From contig JAQFVV010006272.1 in assembly GCA_028023455.1 (NCBI GenBank), positions 1,814,586-1,878,585 of the forward strand: 64,000 nt of DNA, read 5' to 3'. The stretch is from Epiperipatus broadwayi. Lineage: Eukaryota; Onychophora; Udeonychophora; Euonychophora; Peripatidae. This document shows, piece after piece, positions 57,601 through 64,000 of this stretch. The position numbers were made by a program, and so were the translations under genes. Below the pieces are notes generated by a model. That model was not told the DNA's origin. It ran no database searches and saw only the letters and a program-made list of their open reading frames with translations. Positions within the stretch are counted from its first letter, which is position 1, and every line of letters starts with the position of its first letter.

Positions 57601-59071
57601 TATTTACAGTTAGACTATGCAATAAGTTTGAATCTACCATAGGGCCAGATATTGTCCATGCATAATAAGGTAATGAATATCTAGTTCAATGAATTTTGCA
57701 TCAACTGGCTAGGATAGTTAAATAAAACCAATAAGACAATAGATCACTAAGTATTTTTATACTCAATTCAATCCTGGGTAAAAGACCAAGAGACAAATAG
57801 TTCCCAAAGGTTTCTGGCAATTATATTATTTGTTTGGTGATTATGTATATATGTAAATACATAATTTCTCATTATTTTAGCATTTGTCATTTATTGCAAT
57901 CAATAATTGTAATTAAAATATTAGTTTAGCAGGATATGAAAAAAAAGTTTTTGATCATGTATATTGGAATGTGGAGCTGCATGCAGATTACCTTTGGATG
58001 ATTTGCATGTTAGCTGTGCATTTTTTGACAGTTAGAATATACAATGATTGTTAAAAATTATAATTATATTTTGTTTAAAAAATATAAAAACAAAACCATA
58101 TTGTTTATAAAATCTAGAATATACAAACACAAAGTGATTTTCAAAATAAATAACAATGCATCATATTAAATAAGACCAGAACTTTAAATATAATTTATTA
58201 TCTTAATATCTATAATTAAGATGATTAACATTAAACAATGTTGCATAATAAAAAAAAACAATCTCCTCAAAATAAATAAACAGTAACCATAAACTTAATA
58301 ATGCAATCTAAAATAAAATAGTTATCTGTTATAACTAATTGAAATGTAAATTTCTAGGGCAAACAATAATTCAGATATTACAGAACTATTTCATCTGATA
58401 ATCTATAATTCCTTAAAAAAATATCAAAGACATGAAACAATACACTATTAGATAATTCAAAGAATAATAAAAATTCAAGGACATAAAACCCCAGAATCTC
58501 AATCTAAAAAAAAATCAAGACAAATATGCAATCCCACTATTAGAATTAAATTTGAAGCACTATACCAATTTTCTGCAGTAATAACCAGTCTGAAATGACA
58601 AAAATCACAAATGTCACCCACAAGATATTATCAAATCTAATAGTATTGAGAAAACTTTTATCTAATAAGAAAATTGAAGTACCAGAGAATTAATTTTAAC
58701 ACTTAAAAAAGAATTAACTGAAAATCATTTACACTTTTGAGTTCATAATCTTTAAGATAGTAATACATTTTCTTCTTCAATATTCATGTTGAACATACAC
58801 ATTATATGTTAGACCTTCTTTCTATAAATAAGTTGGATAACATAATCTAGAGAAACATATATGTATTAACAAATCTTAATGAATAAATTTAGAATCTTTA
58901 CTAATATAAACATGCATTTTGCTGTGATAGCCTATTGCAACAGAAGATGGCTAAAGACAATTCTACTGTTCATCACTATTATATTACATAACATATATAT
59001 ATAAAATCAAAACTGTTTAGCTTTATGCTTGTAATGTTTATATATATATATATGATAAACAAAAATGCAAG

Positions 59072-59105
<34 letters not shown>

Positions 59106-59383
59106 CTGTTCTACTATTAAAGTTTATGGCTTTCTGGGACAGACACTCAACATGGGTATCTTCCACTTACTAAAAAATAGGATTGAAATAATCTCTCAAT
59201 AATAAAAGAAGAAAATACATGACTATTTTATTCCAAACATTCATTTGAAATCCTTATGTAAAATATTTAATTTTAGATTTTAATGAATATCAATTAGGCT
59301 GGAAAAACATCATATTGAGAATGTAAATGAGTTCTTTTTTGTTAAATGACTATAAAAAAAATAATATAACAACAGTTTTTATA
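54683..59383. other. AT-rich intron, no confirmed gene
   Basis: Mostly low-complexity AT. 56080-56350 is less AT-rich and has broken open frames (for example HPLHSDQAGKVRD near 56090), possibly an old LINE ORF1 or retroposed fragment. 57170-57360 has two copies of CAGGTAGATGT(C/T). (AT)n runs lie near 59040-59100. Confidence 0.4.
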
Positions 59384-59770
59384 GAGGATTTGAACACAGA
59401 CTTTCAAAGTGTCTTCCGCTATCTACTCTATCTCATACAACTGATACACAAGACCACACATATGAAAAAGATAAATGATCTCCAACATACATATTTCATG
59501 CTGATCCAACATTCATCAATTAGTCCACATTATCATCTCCCACACACATATATAATTAGTGCTTGATTTATATTAAAATAGAAAATCTTCAAACTTCAAT
59601 AGACAGGCTTCAATCTCCTCCACAATCCAACTCTTCAGTCATTCATACCATTGAAAATCTGATGATGGCATGCCCAAATTTCTTGTTAATGTCAATATTA
59701 TTGTCATGCCCATGTTAACTTGAAGTCAATCTGATCCCTAATGTATAGGGCAATGTCCAGTCAAATACAC
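59384..59770. repeat. Third copy of the 36.3-kb repeat family
   Basis: Diverged single-arm copy with the same order of landmarks as the left arm of 36270-37230: GAACACAGACTTTC, CTATCTCATACAACTGATACAC, ACATACATATTTCATGCTGATCCA, GACAGGCTTCAATCTCCTCCAC, CCCATGTTAACTTGAAGTCAATCTGA. Confidence 0.8.
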
Positions 59771-60504
59771 AGAATAGTGATGAGTTCCAATATTAGTGCA
59801 GGATAATTAAATATTTCTAAGATATTGTCATAAATTAACTTCAATGACAGTGAATTAAATGTTATAGTCTCAATTAAAATGAGGTAAAATTAAACTCTAT
59901 ATCTAATTAAAAACATCAATAATTGGATTTTAAATAACGTATCCAGAAAAGACTTCTTTGCTACTTTTAACTTTCCTGCACTAGGCTTCAATATCAGTAT
60001 GATTCATTGCAATACATATTCACTATCTAAACCTTTTGCAACTCAACTACTGCTTATTTTAAATATAATTCTTTTTTTTGAACAAATTCTTAATATACTT
60101 CTCGGTAATAGCTAAGCATATATTACAGACATTACAATTAATAGAAATCAAGTTATGCAGATTTTAAAAAATTTCTTCTAAAAATAAAAAGAAATTGCAT
60201 TTCTGTTATATCAGATTTAATAATAAATGGTAGCTTACGAAATTGACATTGAAACATTTTATTCTATTAAATAAAATCTGAAGAATAGTTAACATTTGAA
60301 TTAATCATTAATATTTTAGAACTAATCATGCAGTTATGCAATTCATAAACCATATACTACAACTTTTCAATTATTACCATCAGAAATCATGAGCTAATGC
60401 ATCTATCTGAGAAAAGCTTTTTTCATCAATTTTCTCTCATAAAGCAAGATCGGAAGACTACATCATTTTTTATTGTCATTTAAAATATATTTTAAAGATC
60501 TTAC

Positions 60505-60608
60505 CCTTTTATTAATGCTATCTGAAATGACAAAAATTAAAGACTCAGCCTGAAGTCTTTGCTTTTCCAAGTCCTTTCTCTGGCTTAGGATATACATATA
60601 TATTTCCT
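60505..60608 (-). CDS. CTC1: CTC1 exon, N-terminal OB region
   Basis: 104 bp, starts with two bases completing a codon and ends in phase 0. Donor: AAAAGG/GTAAGA. Acceptor: TATAAATAGTTAG. The peptide is EIYMYILSQRKDLEKQRL, then QAESLIFVISDSINKR. YxYILS...SLIFVISDSINKR aligns with the human AYFILS...SIIVQVPAQLVWHR region (about residues 260-290, from memory). With the upstream 63059 exon the join reads FSLKNA-E-EIYMYILS. A possible alternative 5' exon ends at a perfect donor (ACTTTTAG/GTAAGTT, about 60792) and would give MELLE-EIY. Confidence 0.65.
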
Positions 60609-63058
60609 CTAACTATTTATAATTTGTATTTCATTTATCAATGCAGTTTATAAGTAATCAAGATATATAAAAACTTTTATATTGTGCAATTTAATTCTAA
60701 CAATTTTAAATTTTCAGTTACTTTCTTTTTTCAGGCATCACTTATTTCATTTCAGCCAAGTTTACATAAAAACCAAGATAACTTACCTAAAAGTTCCATT
60801 AAAATTATATATTATATTACTGTATCACCAAGTACAAAAAACCATTTGTAAACTATTGTTATATACTCATCCTCCAAGCCTTTGACAAAAAACATTTTCA
60901 TTTTACAAAGAGCTGCTAAGTAGCTGCTGATATAAAGTGTAAACTGAGTCCTGAAATGTCCATTGAAATATTAGTAAACATTTAAAAGATTGTGTTAAAA
61001 TATATAATCATAATAATAATAATCTATTTTGTTCTTCAAATATGAAAGCAAAGATTTATAAAGAGAGCAAATCTACAAGCAATAAAATAATAATAATAAT
61101 CAAATTATTTTTATGAGGAAAGAGGACCTTATAATGAATAATTATTCTTCAAAAAGGATCATAAAGATAAAGAAACTTTACTTTTCCTGAAGAACAATCA
61201 TTTTTATTTCCAATTTAAAGGAGAAAAATTGAGATGAAAATGATTTTTTGATAATAATTAAATAATGTATTATTAGAAATGCTGGTGCTTAAATAAACAA
61301 AAAAATAATTATCATTATTGCAATAATATTGACACTACAGTTCATCATCAAATTCTAAATATTGTTAAAACCATAAACTGTGCATAACATTAATGCTTTA
61401 TAGCATTCGTGAAAATGGAAGAATGGTTTCTCTTAATTCCCATCTTCCGGTAATTATTTCAGAATAGATTTTAAATAAATATGTAAAACTAAATAATTAA
61501 ATAATATTTATTCCTATTTGAGTATTATTTCTAAAAACAAAAGAAAGAAATTGAAAAGAAACTTTTGGTCATGATTTTCAAATGCCAAAAATTTGGAAAG
61601 CTAAAATTAATGAAACTTTATAAATATATTTGTAATCAGATAAAGTTTATTAAGCTTGAAGATAAATTAAAATTGTTAGAAAATTAAACTTTTAAAGGTA
61701 AATCATATCTGGATTTATATAAATTAAATATAAAAATCAATTGATTCTTCAAATGTCATTTTTTATTAATCCCCCTCCCCCAATTTGATTATATTTTTAG
61801 TGAAAAAAAAAAACTTATTCACTACTTTATTTTTCCATTTTTAAAAATTTCATAAAAAGCCATAAATTCAAAAAAATTAAATTAGTCTAAAAAGTAACAC
61901 ATCAATTTTGCAAATAAAAAAACATTATTAAAGGGCAATAAGTAATCAAAATATAAGTTCAAATAACAAAAATATTTTTGAAATATTAAAATTCAACTTT
62001 TAATAATAACAACAACAACAAAAAAAAAAAGTAAAAAAAATATATATTTAGTAGGGGTTTTCTGTTTGATATCAGTAAGTTTTCAGATGACTAATTTTCT
62101 ACAAAAAGGTTAATAAATTTAAATAAAAATCTAAATGTTAAAAGTCTCATACTTATTAAAATAATTTTAATTCTTTAAGTATTAACTCTTTTCATGAAAC
62201 TATGTAATTCTTAAGACTTCATTGACTTACAGTTCTGATGAAAAAGTATAATAAACATAAATTAATTAATGCACTGTGCCAGCTTTCAGAAAATTTAAGC
62301 ACATCTATACCCCATAACTTTATTCACCACTATAATTTTGGCAGTGTTTTGCTGAAAACTGGCTCAGTAAGTTTAATTAGTTTATGTTTATTATACTTTT
62401 TTATCAGAACTCTAAGTCAAAGGATGCTTAAGAATTAAAATAATTTTAAGTATATATTTAATAATTTTGCAAACAAATTAATAATAAGCAAGTAAATAAT
62501 TAAAAGTAAATTTATTTTTGTTTTTACATTGTCAACAAAATAAATGTGAAAGTATATTTCATCTGAATACAGAATGAGTATACTTTATTATCACTTTGTC
62601 TTTTTTGGGGACATCAATAGCTGCATAATCTAGATGCTTTGTTTAAAATTAAAATTTTATTTTCAGTTAATGATGAAAATCACTTAAAGCCAATTTTAAT
62701 TACGTACCATAAACAGATTAAAACAAATTCTTGCCATTTAGTGTCATTAGTAGATTTATTTGAAAATAAAAGATTAAAAAAAACATAATCAATATGTTTA
62801 TCAAAAATCTAATTACAAGCATCAAATAATTTTAAATTAATGTAAGTGAAATTTTAACAAACATCAAATTATGTGGGCAGTTGACTTAATATTAATAGGA
62901 ATATTGACTCAATCAGAATTTCCTTTCCAGTTCAGATAGCAGCTAGGCAAATCATTTGTTTCCAGTTTAGACCTTTATTTATTCACCCAAATAATTCACA
63001 CTATTAAAGCTTCTGGTTTAAAAGCTATAGATAGAATAAAAAATAGAAAATAACTCAC
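60609..63058. other. CTC1 intron, AT-rich
   Basis: No repeat family recognised. It contains the possible alternative first exon of CTC1 near 60792-60820 and the plus-strand exon candidate at 62290-62366. Confidence 0.45.
62290..62366 (+). CDS. Possible exon, unknown gene, antisense to CTC1
   Basis: 77 bp between a strong acceptor (CTGTGCCAGCTTTCAG) and a strong donor (GGCTCA/GTAAGTTT). Open in one frame: NLSTSIPHNFIHHYNFG, then SVLLKTGS. No family recognised and no partner exon. Its phase would fit the promoter-like start at 45589-45613, but that is far away and speculative. Confidence 0.25.
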
Positions 63059-63106
63059 CAGCATTTTTCAAGCTAAAATTACAGTTGCTAATAGGATACC
63101 TACTTG
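63059..63106 (-). CDS. CTC1: CTC1 exon, most N-terminal found
   Basis: 48 bp. Acceptor: TTGTATTCTGGTGTTGTAG. Donor: AATGCTG/GTGAGTTA, both strong. It begins with two bases completing a codon and ends in phase 1. The only frame open throughout reads SRYPISNCNFSLKNA. Joined to the next exon it forms FSLKNAEEIYMYILS, resembling the human CTC1 stretch LSALVKSKQKAYFILS. Earlier exons and the promoter must lie beyond 63107, probably outside the window. Confidence 0.5.
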
Positions 63107-64000
63107 CTACAACACCAGAATACAATTAATTTGTATCTGTGAATAAGTGCATTAAAATTATCAATTAGTGGTCACTCTTTTTGGATTATTATTGTCTTGC
63201 GGTAATGTGGCTATAATAACTATGAACAAAAAACATTCAAGCTAAATCTCTGAATATATAAAAAAGTAATTGTTTATTACTTGCTAATTCATGAGTTTGG
63301 AAAATAACTGAATCATCTACAAAATAATATCTGACCCAAGATAATGGACACTAAAGTCAGAAAACCCAAGAACAAAGATTAAAGAAAACAGCAGTTATAA
63401 TAGTTCCATAAAAATTAATGTGCATAGAATACAAATACAAACTGTAGATGAGAATTAACATTTTATACAATCTAAAATTTAAATTTTAAAAAAACTACTT
63501 AGATAAATATTTGAACTTTAATTAATAACACTAATATTATCATCTTCTTAAATGATACTTTAAAATATATATTGATGTAATCTTTGAATCAATGTGTGTA
63601 GTGCAACCACATTTCTACACTGCTTTATTTTAGATTAAAATAAACAGCAGATTATTTGAGTTATTGCTTTTTTCTTAATAATTTATTGGATGATGTAATT
63701 TGTGTATTTCAGCATTTTGCTAACATTTATTTCCATTTTATTATTACATGAAGATCTGTGTAAACTACACTTTGATTTCAGTTTTGAAGGAGACAGAAGG
63801 GCAGCTTACTATTAGCAGATAATAAATTTAATAATATATTTTTATTTTTCCTACTAATTTGGGAAGTACAGTAATGTTATGTAGTCTTTCAGTTATTAAT
63901 AATGATAAAATTATTTAATTTATTTTGTGGTATTCTGTATTTGTTCTATTAATAAATTTTATTTGCTACATAATACAAAACTCTTAATAAAATTCTGTCG
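63107..64000. other. AT-rich, no gene seen
   Basis: Acceptor-like TTTCAG sites on the plus strand near 63710 and 63781 lead into frames that stop within a few codons. No CTC1 exon recognised upstream of 63106. Confidence 0.45.

Larger units (their letters stand above)
9791..63106 (-). other. CTC1: CTC1 gene region (CST complex subunit), exons scattered over 53 kb
   Basis: CTC1 is the large OB-fold subunit of the CTC1-STN1-TEN1 complex, which binds single-stranded telomeric DNA and helps DNA polymerase alpha-primase fill in the C-strand. Six minus-strand exons with AG/GT borders are seen, in the same N-to-C order as the human protein as I remember it: 63059-63106, 60505-60608, 53205-53260, 44569-44733, 31922-32016, 9791-9871. 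Phases agree for 1 to 2, 2 to 3 and 4 to 5 (1/2, 0/0, 0/0). Exons between 3 and 4, between 5 and 6, and at both ends are missing from my reading. Introns are full of transposons. The alternative, several unrelated genes, is unlikely given the collinearity. Confidence 0.75.

Noticed and set aside
57170-57660. tRNA-like SINE cores near 57.2-57.65 kb
   Set aside because: Box A and box B matches were too weak and the spacing inconsistent.
1-64000. CRISPR arrays, operons, rRNA, complete tRNA genes
   Set aside because: Sequence is eukaryotic in character; tandem repeats lack spacer-repeat structure and tRNA-like pieces are degenerate SINE heads.

Overview
Kind of sequence: a eukaryotic, animal-type window. 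It is roughly three quarters A+T, has long non-coding stretches, GT/AG introns, microsatellites and many transposable-element relics. There is no bacterial-style gene packing, no CRISPR array and no rRNA or tRNA gene. The repeats (Penelope-like elements with a GIY-YIG domain, Ty3/gypsy-like LTR elements, LINEs, tRNA-derived SINEs, hAT- and pogo-like MITEs) fit a metazoan invertebrate. A recognisable CTC1 telomere gene argues against insects, which to my knowledge lack it. I cannot name the species.

Host gene: minus-strand exons flanked by good splice sites lie at 63059-63106, 60505-60608, 53205-53260, 44569-44733, 31922-32016 and 9791-9871. Their phases are compatible wherever they appear adjacent, and their peptides line up in N-to-C order with CTC1 (CST telomere complex, OB-fold protein) as I remember the human protein. 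The 5' and 3' ends and several internal exons were not found. Nearly everything else sits in or around the introns of this gene.

Layout: 1-2.5 kb holds two decayed LINE pieces. 2540-8935 is a young, complete but gag-only LTR retrotransposon with a 4-bp target duplication and a tRNA-Pro-like primer site. 10.3-11.7 kb is a 5'-truncated Penelope-like element with a long open frame but a mutated RT active site. 12.8-16.3 kb holds SINE, microsatellite and a minus-strand LINE. 18252-27048 is a second LTR element with about 2-kb LTRs. Its 5' LTR carries a nested Penelope fragment that the 3' LTR lacks. Its only long ORF joins a gag-like N-terminus to the C-terminal tail of an integrase. 27-32 kb has a second SINE copy, a long inverted repeat at 29.75-30.5 kb and a CTC1 exon. 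32.5-34.4 kb is a LINE interrupted by an LTR-like end and an extraordinary G/A-only tract. 36.3-37.2 kb is a composite inverted repeat with a third copy at 59.4 kb. 41489-42543 is a TA-flanked MITE. 43.06-43.75 kb is a palindrome whose arms both carry a TATA box. 45.68-50.7 kb is a 5-kb TG...CA-bounded insertion between AT microsatellites. 54214-54682 is a hAT-type MITE.

How it fits together: one slowly assembled gene with introns of 2.5 to more than 10 kb has absorbed several generations of mobile DNA. Both LTR elements lack protease, RT, RNase H and the integrase core, so they would depend on proteins supplied in trans. Several element ends abut (AT)n runs, which suggests preferential insertion there or growth of AT repeats at element edges.
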